Shown: piece by piece, positions 9,419-17,347 of the stretch | How positions within the stretch are numbered: position 1 is the stretch's first letter | Layout of the letters: each line of letters opens with the position of its first letter | Origin: Cryobacterium zongtaii | GTDB taxonomy: Bacteria; Actinomycetota; Actinomycetes; Actinomycetales; Microbacteriaceae | DNA: 64,000 nt | Direction: 5' to 3' | NCBI RefSeq assembly: GCF_002909375.1 | Contig: NZ_PPXD01000026.1 | Coordinates: 248,001-312,000 of the forward strand | The notes under the pieces: generated by a model | What the model was told of the DNA's origin: nothing | Seen by the model: the letters and a program-made list of their open reading frames with translations, nothing else | Database searches by the model: none | Position numbers and translations under genes: made by a program

Positions 9419-11485
9419 CTATCCGGCCGGAGGAGTCCTCCACCGCATCAGCCAGGCCATCAGGTAGGCGCGGCTGTTGCCGTCGTCGATCCGCTCCTCC
9501 GGCAGGCTCGCCGCCGCGGTCAGGGCGTCGGATGCGGCCTCCGGGCCGCGCAGGCCGGCGTACATCAATAGGTAGTCGCCGAACATCACGTCATAGTTGC
9601 CTCCCGGCAGGGCGTCGGCGAGGTTGGCGCTCACCCTGTCGGGGTCGCCGCCGAGGTAGCCGGCAACCGGGCTCATCGGCAGCACCAGGATGCCCAGCAT
9701 GGCGCTGGGCTCGGCGCTGAACCAGGTGGCGTAGTCGCGCTTACCGCCCCAGACCAGCGACGTGACGGTGTGGTCGAAGCCCGCATAGACCGGATCGTCG
9801 AGGTCGAAGTCGGTCCAATAGGCACGGGACGAGGCCGCCTCACTGGAGAGCATCCACTCGGCCTCGGCCGCGAGGTCGGCCTGGTCGCTGGCGGCGGCCC
9901 AGAGCGCCAATCCGTTCCACGCGGTCACGGCCTCTGAACTGGATTCCTGGTTGTTCCCGTCGCCGAACGGCGAGGTGCCGCTGGCCCAGGAGTGGCCCGC
10001 GTAAGCGTCGAACACCCTTCGGTCCGGGAAGTATTCGCTGCCGCCGCTGGTGGCGAGGTCGGCGGCGAGCAGATTCAGCACCGGCGCCCAGCGCTGTGCG
10101 GCGTCGGGATCGTCGGCCGCGACCACCGCCGCGGCATAGAAGAAGTAGCCGTAGTGGAAATGGTGGTCGTTGAACTCCTCGGAGCCGAACGACGTGGCCA
10201 GGCCCACGATCCCCTTCGCGTCCGGGTCGTAGACGAAGCACCGTTCGGTGCGCTGGGCACAGGCGTCGGGGTCCATCCAGTCGTCGAGGGCGGTGCTGAG
10301 CCGGTCGGTGAGCGTGGCCACCGCATCATCGGCACCCACCTGCCGGGCCACCTCGAGCAGGTTCGCGGCCCGGTAGAGGGACTTGCCGCCGAAGTAGGTG
10401 TCGGCGGCGAAGGTCGTGGTGGCCGCCACATCAGCTCGCACCTGGTCGGCCAGCGCGGCGCGGTCCTCGTCACCGAGAGCCGAGAGGTCCAGGGCGCCGC
10501 TGGGAGTGACCGCGGGCACCGACCAGCTCAGCTGCCGGCCCTCGCACACCGTGAGCGCACCGTAGATGCTCGGGTACTCCCCCGCGGTGCACGACGCACC
10601 GTCGGCGAGACCCTGTGCCTGGTGCGGCAGCGCGGCGATCAGGGTGTCGCCGCCGTCGCTGGTGTCGTAGTGGATGGTCGTGGTGGCCGTATCCGTGCCG
10701 GCGCCGTACTCGACGCTGGTGCCGATGACCGGGTGCCGGGCCGCTTCGGCGAAGGCCGTGAGCGTGCCGCCGTCCGGCAGTGCGAACCAGGTCACGGATT
10801 GGCCGGCCGCGAGGGACAGGTCGGTGCCGGACGAAAGAGTTGCCGCACTGACCAGGCCGTAGGTGCTGCCGGCCACGTCGACACTCCACACGCCCTTTTC
10901 GGCTTCGTTGAAGGCTGTCGGCATGGTGAGGGCGACGTCCGCAGCGGCAGTGAAGGACACGAACGGCGACCCCTCGGCGATCACCGTGCTGCCGACCGTG
11001 GCGCCGTCGATGGACTGGCCGATCGTGACGGATGCTTCGTCGTAGGCGGTCACCGCCTGCTCCAGCCCGTCGCCGTCGCCGACCTGCACGCCGATCTGCC
11101 CGGCGAAGCCGCCCCTGATCACGTTGGTGTCCGCCGCCACCTCCGGCAGCCCGAAGGCGAAGCCGGAGTCGCTCAGTTGGAATGAGAGGGGCAGAGGGAA
11201 CACCGGCATCGATTCCTCGCCGAACACCAGACCGGAGAACCACCGGTTGGTCGGCGGGATGAGCCCGTCGGATAGGCGCGCTGTCGGCAGGGCTTTCAGA
11301 CTCTGCTGCGGAAGGGCGTCGACCAGCGGCGCGACCTCGTTGCCGGGGAAGATGGCCGCGCCAGGGGTCGAGGCCTCGGTGTCGACCGGTTCAACGGCAT
11401 CCGTCGTGGTGCACGCGGTGAGCGCGGCGGCGATCACCAGGCAGGTGGCGACGGCGAGGGTGCGCGGTGTTCTCTGCACGATCAC
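9419..11485 (-). CDS. GH81 family endo-beta-1,3-glucanase, lipoprotein
   Basis: Predicted surface-anchored hydrolase of beta-1,3-glucan, 688 residues. The signal peptide ends in the lipobox LTAC (Cys about residue 25). GH81 landmarks are visible: PTNRWFSGLVF near the N-terminus, the block EFNDHHFHYGYFFYAA (about residue 435) with the catalytic-acid region Asp, and SWASGTSPFGDGNNQESSSEA (about residue 490) holding the conserved glutamates. The gene is last in a three-gene operon. Its start overlaps the stop of the HlyD-like gene by 4 bp and follows the glycosyltransferase. A glucanase made with a polysaccharide synthase recalls the BcsZ cellulase of cellulose operons: it may trim, edit or release the polymer. 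If so, the polymer probably contains beta-1,3 linkages. This last step is inference. Confidence 0.87.
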   Translation of the reverse strand: MIVQRTPRTLAVATCLVIAAALTACTTTDAVEPVDTEASTPGAAIFPGNEVAPLVDALPQQSLKALPTARLSDGLIPPTNRWFSGLVFGEESMPVFPLPLSFQLSDSGFAFGLPEVAADTNVIRGGFAGQIGVQVGDGDGLEQAVTAYDEASVTIGQSIDGATVGSTVIAEGSPFVSFTAAADVALTMPTAFNEAEKGVWSVDVAGSTYGLVSAATLSSGTDLSLAAGQSVTWFALPDGGTLTAFAEAARHPVIGTSVEYGAGTDTATTTIHYDTSDGGDTLIAALPHQAQGLADGASCTAGEYPSIYGALTVCEGRQLSWSVPAVTPSGALDLSALGDEDRAALADQVRADVAATTTFAADTYFGGKSLYRAANLLEVARQVGADDAVATLTDRLSTALDDWMDPDACAQRTERCFVYDPDAKGIVGLATSFGSEEFNDHHFHYGYFFYAAAVVAADDPDAAQRWAPVLNLLAADLATSGGSEYFPDRRVFDAYAGHSWASGTSPFGDGNNQESSSEAVTAWNGLALWAAASDQADLAAEAEWMLSSEAASSRAYWTDFDLDDPVYAGFDHTVTSLVWGGKRDYATWFSAEPSAMLGILVLPMSPVAGYLGGDPDRVSANLADALPGGNYDVMFGDYLLMYAGLRGPEAASDALTAAASLPEERIDDGNSRAYLMAWLMRWRTPPAG

Positions 11486-12213
11486 AGCCCGATCGTCCGG
11501 AGGAACCCGAACAGGCCGTCGCTGGCGCCGGCGAGGAGGCCGTCGTCGCGCAGTTCTATCGTCGCCGTGACCGGGGTGCCGGGGGCGATGAGCCCGTTCG
11601 CGGCGCCGTCGACCAGGTCCGGGCTCAGGACCCTGGCCGTGGTCTCGGCATGGCCGTTCGCCGTCTGCACGTCCAGGGTGTCCATGGTCCCGGCCACCCG
11701 GGTCTGGTTCGGCAGCACGATGTCGACGGCGGCGCCGGGTTCGATCCGCGCGTAGTCGCCGCTGGTGAGGACGAAATCGGCCGACACGAACAGGGACCCG
11801 GCCTGGTCGATGACGGCGAGCACCTGCCCGGCCTGCACGAAGGAGCCGCGCTCGGTGCTGACGTCGGTGAGGGTGCCGTCGACGGCGGCGGTCAGGGTGA
11901 GCACGCCGTCCTCGGCCACCGAGTAGGCCACGCTGTCGACGGTGACCAGGCCTTCGGCAAGGTCGGCCTGCAGGGTGGGGCTCTGCAGGGTGAACAGCGC
12001 CTGACCCGCCCGCACCTGGTCGCCGTCCTCGACGAGTCGCTCCATGACGGTTCCGCCATAGTCGGAGCCCACTGGATACTCCGCCGCCTGAATTGAGGCG
12101 GAGGCGCTCATCACCTGGGCCTGCCGCTGGTTGAAGACGAGCGTGAGGACCGCGACGACGCCGACGACGACGACGAGTCCGAAGAAGAGCTTGAACCGGT
12201 TGGCCCAGGTCAT
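11482..12213 (-). CDS. HlyD-like membrane fusion/adaptor protein
   Basis: A 243-residue protein with one N-terminal membrane helix (residues 8-27, LFFGLVVVVGVVAVLTLVF) and an extracytoplasmic part built like HlyD-family adaptors. Two half-lipoyl motifs are seen: YGGTVMERLVEDGDQVRAGQALFTLQSP near residue 52 and AAVDGTLTDVSTERGSFVQAGQVLAVI near 110. A beta-barrel region follows (SGDYARIEPGAAVDIVLP). The usual long coiled-coil hairpin between the two lipoyl halves is very short, so this is a minimal adaptor. It overlaps the glycosyltransferase stop by 1 bp and the GH81 start by 4 bp. In rhizobial mixed-linkage glucan synthesis the BgsB partner of the BgsA synthase is also an HlyD-type protein, so a role in moving polymer across the envelope is likely but unproven. 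Confidence 0.85.
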   Translation of the reverse strand: MTWANRFKLFFGLVVVVGVVAVLTLVFNQRQAQVMSASASIQAAEYPVGSDYGGTVMERLVEDGDQVRAGQALFTLQSPTLQADLAEGLVTVDSVAYSVAEDGVLTLTAAVDGTLTDVSTERGSFVQAGQVLAVIDQAGSLFVSADFVLTSGDYARIEPGAAVDIVLPNQTRVAGTMDTLDVQTANGHAETTARVLSPDLVDGAANGLIAPGTPVTATIELRDDGLLAGASDGLFGFLRTIGL

Positions 12214-13925
12214 CAGGACACCATCCTTCGGGTCAGGGCGCGGGTGCGTCGTGCCAGGTGCGCCTCGTGCATTGCCGTGCCGACAAAAGTGCCCAGGATG
12301 AGAGTGTTGGTCACATTCCAGGCCGTGGCCAGGGTGAGGGTGCCGATCGAGAGGTCACGCCACACCGCCACCACCGAGGTGAGCAGGAGGAATACGAAGA
12401 AGAGCACCTGCGGGATCATGAAGTTGAACGGCGATCTCACCCGGGAGCGGTTGCCCGTGGCGCTCCAGTGCTGTTCCTTGCCGACCAGGACGTTCATCAG
12501 CGCGGCCACGTAGATGGGGAACGACGCCGTGGCGAGCATCAGGGTCTCCCAGCGGAACGAACCCATCGTGTAGAACGCCAGAAGCACCTGCATCAGGTAG
12601 AAACCCGCGTAGTACAGCAGCCAGGTCACCACCGTGGTGGAGAGGTTCATCGGGCGCAGGTCGAGGTAGATTTCCAGCGGTGGCACCAACAACAGCAGCA
12701 GCGGCGCGATCCCGGTGAGGTAGAAGGATGCCGTCACCAGGTACTGCAGACGCTGATCGAAGGTGAGACGGCGCCGAGGGCTGAGCGGGTTGCTGTGCAG
12801 CAGGATCTCGAAGCCGCCCGTGGCCCAGCGCAGTTGCTGTTTCGTGTACGCCTCCACGGTGTCCGGCGCGTGTCCGGTTGCCAGCACGGTGGGGATGTAG
12901 ATGGTTTTCCAGCCCGCCTCGTGCAGCTTCAGCGACGTCCAGACGTCTTCGGACTTGGAGTCGGTGTACATGCCGCCGATGTCGTTGATCGCATCTCGCC
13001 GGAAGATCACGTTGGTGCCCACGCAGAAAGCGGCGTTGAATCGGTTGCGACCGGGTTGGATGAACCTGTAGAAGACCGCCTGCATGTATCCGGCGCCGCG
13101 GGAGATGACGTTGTGCAGGTTGCGGTAGGCCTGGGGGGTCTGCACGAAGGCGACCTTGTCGTCGATGAAAAACGGCAGGGTCTCGATGAGGAACTCCCGC
13201 TTGGGCACGAAGTCGGCGTCGAAGATCACGAAGTACTCCGCAGTGCTCGCCGTGAGCGCGTGATTGACGTTGCCCGCCTTGGCGCCGTTCGAGCTCAGCC
13301 GGCGCAGGTAGCGCACGCCCAGCTCGGCGGCCAGATCACGCACCTCGTCGGAACGGCCGTCGTCCAACACCCAGGTGAGGTGCTCACCGTGCATCGCCCG
13401 CACCGCGGTGACGGTCTCCCGGATCACGTCGATGTCCTCACCATACGTGGTGATGAACACGTCGATGGTGGCCGGGTGGTCCCCCAGGTGCAGGGGCCAC
13501 CGCTCGGGCTGGTCCTTCAAGCCGTCCCGCGCTATTGATCTGCCGCGTACCAGAGTTGCCTGGGTACGGTGAAAGTCGAAATCCCGAGTATCTGTAGACC
13601 CGGACAGGATCGTCCACATCGACAGCAGCGCCTGGAAGATCAGGATCGACTCGGCCATGATCACGAGCGAGTATGGCAGCCAGTCGCCGCGGCTGGCCGG
13701 ATTGAGCAGGAAGTGAGCGTAGGCCAGGATTCCTACCGTTGCGATCAGAACCAGCATGACGAGGGACGGCGAGTGCGCGTGCCCCGTCGACTTGGGTCGA
13801 ACCGGGTGATCGTCGATCGCCAGTTGGTGGGTGGGGATCCGGTGCATAGCCTCGGGCGGCACTACTGAATCCACCGAGGATTCGGGTGTAGCGGGTATGC
13901 CAAGGCTGGGATGAAGGGAGGTCAT
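12213..13925 (-). CDS. Processive family-2 glycosyltransferase (cellulose/curdlan-synthase-like)
   Basis: Membrane polysaccharide synthase of 570 residues. Two membrane helices (about residues 52-74 and 82-108) precede a cytoplasmic GT-A domain with DVFITTYGE, DDG (about 190), FDADF, SED (standing for the usual TED catalytic base) and QQLRW (the Q-x-x-R-W motif of processive enzymes). Four to five helices follow, and there is no PilZ domain. This organisation is shared by cellulose synthase BcsA, curdlan synthase CrdS and mixed-linkage glucan synthase BgsA. The ATG at 13925 is preferred over in-frame codons upstream, whose translation is Arg/Pro/Ser-rich and not family-like. It is first in an operon with the HlyD-like and GH81 genes, pointing to a beta-glucan product. 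Confidence 0.88.
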   Translation of the reverse strand: MTSLHPSLGIPATPESSVDSVVPPEAMHRIPTHQLAIDDHPVRPKSTGHAHSPSLVMLVLIATVGILAYAHFLLNPASRGDWLPYSLVIMAESILIFQALLSMWTILSGSTDTRDFDFHRTQATLVRGRSIARDGLKDQPERWPLHLGDHPATIDVFITTYGEDIDVIRETVTAVRAMHGEHLTWVLDDGRSDEVRDLAAELGVRYLRRLSSNGAKAGNVNHALTASTAEYFVIFDADFVPKREFLIETLPFFIDDKVAFVQTPQAYRNLHNVISRGAGYMQAVFYRFIQPGRNRFNAAFCVGTNVIFRRDAINDIGGMYTDSKSEDVWTSLKLHEAGWKTIYIPTVLATGHAPDTVEAYTKQQLRWATGGFEILLHSNPLSPRRRLTFDQRLQYLVTASFYLTGIAPLLLLLVPPLEIYLDLRPMNLSTTVVTWLLYYAGFYLMQVLLAFYTMGSFRWETLMLATASFPIYVAALMNVLVGKEQHWSATGNRSRVRSPFNFMIPQVLFFVFLLLTSVVAVWRDLSIGTLTLATAWNVTNTLILGTFVGTAMHEAHLARRTRALTRRMVS

Positions 13926-14423
13926 CCGTCTCTCTTTCGGTACCGGATTCGGGTCCGGGGTTCGCGAACGGGATCTCGGGCGAGGTTCGCGTGCTGGTTC
14001 TGAGCGCGAGCATGAGCGGGTTCGACAGGGCCCTGAAACACGCGGCAACACCGACCGGGTCTGGCCTGGGTGTCGGCCGACCGGAGAGTGTGGGCATCGT
14101 CGTCCGGGTTCGCGGGATCTATCGGGATCGGGATCCGTGAGGGATCGGGATCCGTGAGGGATCGGGATGCGGATGGAGCGACGAGGTGCCGTAGGGTGCG
14201 GCGAAGACGACGGAACAGGGGAGGTCGGGTGCGACCGTTCGTCGTGGCGGGTAGGTTCACCATAGGTCCGTGGCGAGAGTTCTGACTATCGGTTCCCTCA
14301 ACGTTCTCGTGTTCGTAACACGGCTGTAACCCGGTGCTCGGCCCCGCTCTCACCCCCAGTCTCGTAAGGGATTCGTAAGGGCGGGTGCGCCCGTCTCACA
14401 GGCGGTAAATCTAAGCTGATCCC
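13926..14423. promoter_or_regulatory. 498-bp divergent intergenic region
   Basis: No credible gene is seen. The region separates the glucan operon (minus) from the membrane molybdoenzyme (plus) and is long for this dense genome. It holds a 17-bp tandem repeat (14127-14169), an inverted repeat CGTGTTCGTAACACG (14309-14323), and two further TCGTAAGGG-type copies at 14362-14380. On the plus side, TAAGCT 6 bp before the ATG at 14424 suggests a leaderless start. The palindrome is a candidate operator for either direction; the regulator is unknown. Confidence 0.55.
14127..14169. repeat. 17-bp tandem repeat, about 2.5 copies
   Basis: The unit ATCGGGATCCGTGAGGG occurs at 14127-14143 and identically at 14144-14160, followed by a partial third copy (ATCGGGATG) at 14161-14169. 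It lies about 200 bp upstream of the glycosyltransferase start, probably in its leader or promoter region. Confidence 0.85.
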
Positions 14424-15968
14424 ATGTCCAGCCCCGCCTCCCCGACACCGGCTCGCGCGCTGCCCGCCTTGGCCGGCCTGGCCGCGGTCCTGGCCGGATT
14501 CGGTCTCGCCGAACTTGTCGCCGGGCTCATCGCGCCCGGTGCCAGCCCGGTGCTGGTGGTCGGTGCTCTGCTGATCGATCTGGCGCCGGTCTGGGCCAAG
14601 GAACTGGTGATCTCGCTCTTCGGCACTGCCGATAAGGTGGCGCTGGTCGTCTTCATCGCCCTGGTCGCGGCGGTCCTGGCCGCACTGGCCGGCATCCTCG
14701 AATACCGGCGTGCCCCGTTCGGCCGGTTCGTGATCGTGGCCGCCGGCCTGGTCGCGCTCGCCGCGGCGCTCACCCGCGCCGGGGCATCCCCGTTCGACGC
14801 CGTGCCTCCGGTGCTGGCAATGGTGGTGGCCGCCCTGGTGCTCACGATGCTGATCAACAGGCTGCGCGTCCGCCGGGCCCCCACGGCGGCGACGGCCGAG
14901 CTGGACCGTCGCCGGTTTCTCGTTTACACCGGCATCAGCGCCGGTGCCGGCGTGCTCGCGGCCATCGGCGGCCAGCTGCTCACGGCCGGCAGCCGGGCAG
15001 CGGATGCGGCCAGGGCACTGTTCCCCCTGCCGGCACCTTCCACGCCGGGCACCCCGCTTCCCGCCGGAGCATCGTTCGACATCGATGGTCTCACGCCGAT
15101 CATCACCCCCAACGCGGAGTTCTACCGCATCGACACCGCCCTCTCGGTGCCGCGCATCGACCCGTCGACCTGGACCTTGAGGATCACCGGGCTGGTCGAG
15201 AACGAGGTGGAGATCGATTTCGCCGAGCTGCTGGCCCTGCCACTGGCGGAAAGCACCACCACGTTGGCCTGCGTGTCGAACTACGTGGGCGGCGACCTGA
15301 TCGGCAACGCCGTCTGGCTCGGCTACCCGATCCGTGACCTGCTCGCCAGGGCGAAGCCGCTCGCCGACGCCGACATGGTGCTGTCGCGCAGCCAGGACGG
15401 CTGGACCGCCAGCACCCCGCTCGAGGCCCTCACCGACGACCGCGACTCGATCCTCGCCGTGGGCATGAACGGCGAGCCGCTGCCTCTCGAACACGGCTAC
15501 CCGGTGCGGATGGTGGTGCCAGGCCTCTACGGGTACGTGTCGGCCACGAAGTGGGTCACCGAGCTGGTGGTCACCCGGTTCGACCAGGAGACGGCGTATT
15601 GGTCCACCCGCGGCTGGTCCCAGAAGGGTCCGGTGAAGCTGTCCTCGCGCGTGGACGTGCCCCGCGAGAATGCGAGCGTTGACGCCGGAACGGTGACGGT
15701 CGCCGGCGTCGCGTGGAGCCAACACGTGGGCATCTCGGCCGTCGACGTGCAGGTGGACGACGGCGACTGGAACCCCGCCACCCTGGCCGACGCGATCTCC
15801 GTCGACACCTGGCGGCAGTGGCGCTGGGATTGGGACGCCCCGAGCGGCTCGCACACCCTGCGGGTGCGCGCCACAGATGCCGACGGCTTGGTGCAGACCA
15901 GCAAGCTCGCCGATGTCGCGCCGGACGGCGCCACCGGCCTGCACGAAATCCGCGTGTCGATTTCGTGA
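14424..15968 (+). CDS. Membrane-anchored molybdopterin (sulfite-oxidase-like) oxidoreductase
   Basis: 514 residues. Four or five N-terminal membrane helices (about residues 10-155) lead to a DRRRFLVYTGISAGAG segment that looks like a retained twin-arginine element, then a molybdopterin domain. The Moco-ligand cysteine is in TTTLACVSNYVGGDLIG (about residue 290), followed by VPGLYGYVSATKWVTELVVT. A C-terminal Mo-co dimerisation domain (about 405-514) is present, as in sulfite oxidase and SorT-type enzymes. The catalytic domain should face the outside of the membrane. The substrate is not predictable. The stop overlaps the GTG of the DksA/TraR-like gene by 3 bp. A second, shorter molybdoenzyme lies 1.4 kb downstream. 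Confidence 0.9.
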   Translation: MSSPASPTPARALPALAGLAAVLAGFGLAELVAGLIAPGASPVLVVGALLIDLAPVWAKELVISLFGTADKVALVVFIALVAAVLAALAGILEYRRAPFGRFVIVAAGLVALAAALTRAGASPFDAVPPVLAMVVAALVLTMLINRLRVRRAPTAATAELDRRRFLVYTGISAGAGVLAAIGGQLLTAGSRAADAARALFPLPAPSTPGTPLPAGASFDIDGLTPIITPNAEFYRIDTALSVPRIDPSTWTLRITGLVENEVEIDFAELLALPLAESTTTLACVSNYVGGDLIGNAVWLGYPIRDLLARAKPLADADMVLSRSQDGWTASTPLEALTDDRDSILAVGMNGEPLPLEHGYPVRMVVPGLYGYVSATKWVTELVVTRFDQETAYWSTRGWSQKGPVKLSSRVDVPRENASVDAGTVTVAGVAWSQHVGISAVDVQVDDGDWNPATLADAISVDTWRQWRWDWDAPSGSHTLRVRATDADGLVQTSKLADVAPDGATGLHEIRVSIS

Positions 15969-16348
15969 CCACGTCGAAGCAGGTGCCCGGGTTGAGCCCG
16001 AGCAACATCGCCCATTTCGAGGGTCTACTGCGCGGTCAACGGTTCGATCTCGAGCGGGAGCTGGGCCGGCAGGGCGACACCCTGAACGCCGTGCGCGCGG
16101 CGCGCAGCGGCGGGGACGCCGACGACGAGCACGATCCCGAAGGCCCGACCCTCTCCGACGAGTGGTCGCTTCGGGCGGGGGTGCACGCCGAACTGGCCGC
16201 CTCCCTGGCTGCCATTGACGCGGCCCTGGTGCGCGTCGAGGACGGCAGCTACGGCCGGTGCCTGCGCGGGGGTGAGCCGATCGGCCGCGAGCGGCTCGAG
16301 GCCCGCCCGGCTGCGGAGCTGTGTATCGACTGTGCTCGGGAGGCGTGA
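15965..16348 (+). CDS. DksA/TraR-family protein with an incomplete zinc finger
   Basis: 127 residues. The first 90 are helical and charged; the C-terminus matches the DksA/TraR C4 zinc finger: YGRC-LRG-GEPIGRERLEARPAAELCIDCA. Family members have CxxC at the first knuckle. Here the second Cys is replaced by Gly (codon GGG at 16268-16270), leaving three of four cysteines. GTG at 15965 overlaps the TGA of the molybdoenzyme gene, so the two are coupled. Such small zinc-finger proteins often regulate transcription through RNA polymerase, but with an incomplete knuckle zinc binding may be weakened. Several DksA paralogues lacking cysteines are functional, so it need not be dead. Confidence 0.8.
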   Translation: MTTSKQVPGLSPSNIAHFEGLLRGQRFDLERELGRQGDTLNAVRAARSGGDADDEHDPEGPTLSDEWSLRAGVHAELAASLAAIDAALVRVEDGSYGRCLRGGEPIGRERLEARPAAELCIDCAREA

Positions 16349-16463
16349 CCGATTCGCTGGCATGGATGGCTCACCCCTCCTCCACAGGGCGGTCCTTTTC
16401 GACCCTCTCCACAGCTTGGTTTCTGGGCCGGGGAGTGTCGGTGGTGGGTGCTTCACTGACCCT

Positions 16464-16819
16464 ATGGCCACCTCAGCTGCCACTCCCGATCACACCCCCG
16501 AAAACACCCGCGATGCCGCTTCGGACCCCGCGGTCAGTGCTGCGGTGGATCCTGTCGCGGCGGCGATCAGCGCGGTCATCGACCCGCTGATCTTGAACGA
16601 GAAAGTGATCGCGGCCGGCTACGCCTGAAACACCAATCCAGCTTCACCACCCGCCAAGGCCCCGGCGGCGCCCTCACCTGGACCACCCCAAGCGGCAAAA
16701 CTTACACCTCAGCACCAGCCAACACCGACCCCACCACCTACGACCCCGCCGGCTACGTCACCGCCAACTACGACAGCCGCACACCGCGACTCGGAATCGA
16801 TGACCCTCCCCCGTTTTGA
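16464..16819 (+). pseudogene. DUF222/HNH endonuclease remnant with large internal deletion
   Basis: The first 54 codons (MATSAATPDHTPENTRDAA... to ...LILNEKVIAAGYA, stop at 16626) look like the N-terminus of a DUF222 protein. Starting at 16625 in a different frame, the text LKHQSSFTTRQGPGG, then LTWTTPSGKTYTSAPA and a final DDPPPF stop at 16817-16819, is the C-terminal tail usual for these HNH proteins. About 300-400 residues, including the HNH centre, are missing, and the two ends meet out of frame. The family is multicopy in Microbacteriaceae, and a full-length relative lies at the window's end. Recombination between copies or simple decay could explain the deletion. Confidence 0.75.
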
Positions 16820-16864
16820 CCGCCGCCTCTGGCCGGATTCCGGTGCACGCGCTACAACTAGGGC

Positions 16865-17251
16865 ATGAACGAGCCCGTTGATACCCCGGACGCCACCACC
16901 CGATGGATGCAGGGGTACCTCAAGGCCTGGTCCTCGAATGATCCCGATCACATCAACGCACTCTTCACCGAAGATGCCGAGTACTACACCGACCCGTTCG
17001 GGGAACCACGGCGCGGACGCCCCGCGATTGTCGCCGGGTGGCTGGATCACGCCGACGAGCCCGACAGTTTCACCTTCGAGTGGTCGCCGCTGATGATCAC
17101 CCCCGAGATGTCCATCATCGACGGCGTCACGCGCTACGCGGCCGGTCCGGTCTACAGCAACCTCTGGGTGATCCGCTTCGCTCCAGACGGCCGGGCCCGG
17201 GAGTTCATCGAGTGGTGGATGGACCAGGCCCGGCCGACCGAAGACAGCTGA
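16865..17251 (+). CDS. NTF2-like (SnoaL-type) protein
   Basis: 128 residues with the cone-shaped NTF2 fold pattern: TRWMQGYLKAWSSNDPDHINALFTEDAEYYTDPFGEPRRGRPAIVAGWL, then beta strands ending in a REFIEWWMDQ helix. Members include small isomerases, ring-cyclases and binding proteins, so no specific activity can be named. The ATG at 16865 lies just after CGCTACAACTAGGG, an apparent leaderless promoter with a near-copy before the next gene (17300-17313). The gene sits alone between the decayed DUF222 gene and the small molybdoenzyme operon. Confidence 0.82.
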   Translation: MNEPVDTPDATTRWMQGYLKAWSSNDPDHINALFTEDAEYYTDPFGEPRRGRPAIVAGWLDHADEPDSFTFEWSPLMITPEMSIIDGVTRYAAGPVYSNLWVIRFAPDGRAREFIEWWMDQARPTEDS

Positions 17252-17347
17252 GGGCCACGCCCGACTGGAGTCGTGACACTGGTGAATCGTCCCGGCACAC
17301 GCTACAACAGGGGTGACACAGGAACCCGCCGCAGAAAGGACACCATC

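Noticed and set aside
6993-9467. An 824-codon plus-strand open frame opposite the helicase
   Set aside because: Its His/Gly/Val-rich, Lys-poor composition is typical of antisense frames in high-GC genes. It has no motif, and the helicase motifs on the other strand are complete.
12258-13538. A 426-codon plus-strand frame opposite the glycosyltransferase
   Set aside because: It is His/Gln/Arg-rich without any motif, whereas the minus strand carries the full GT2 signature set.
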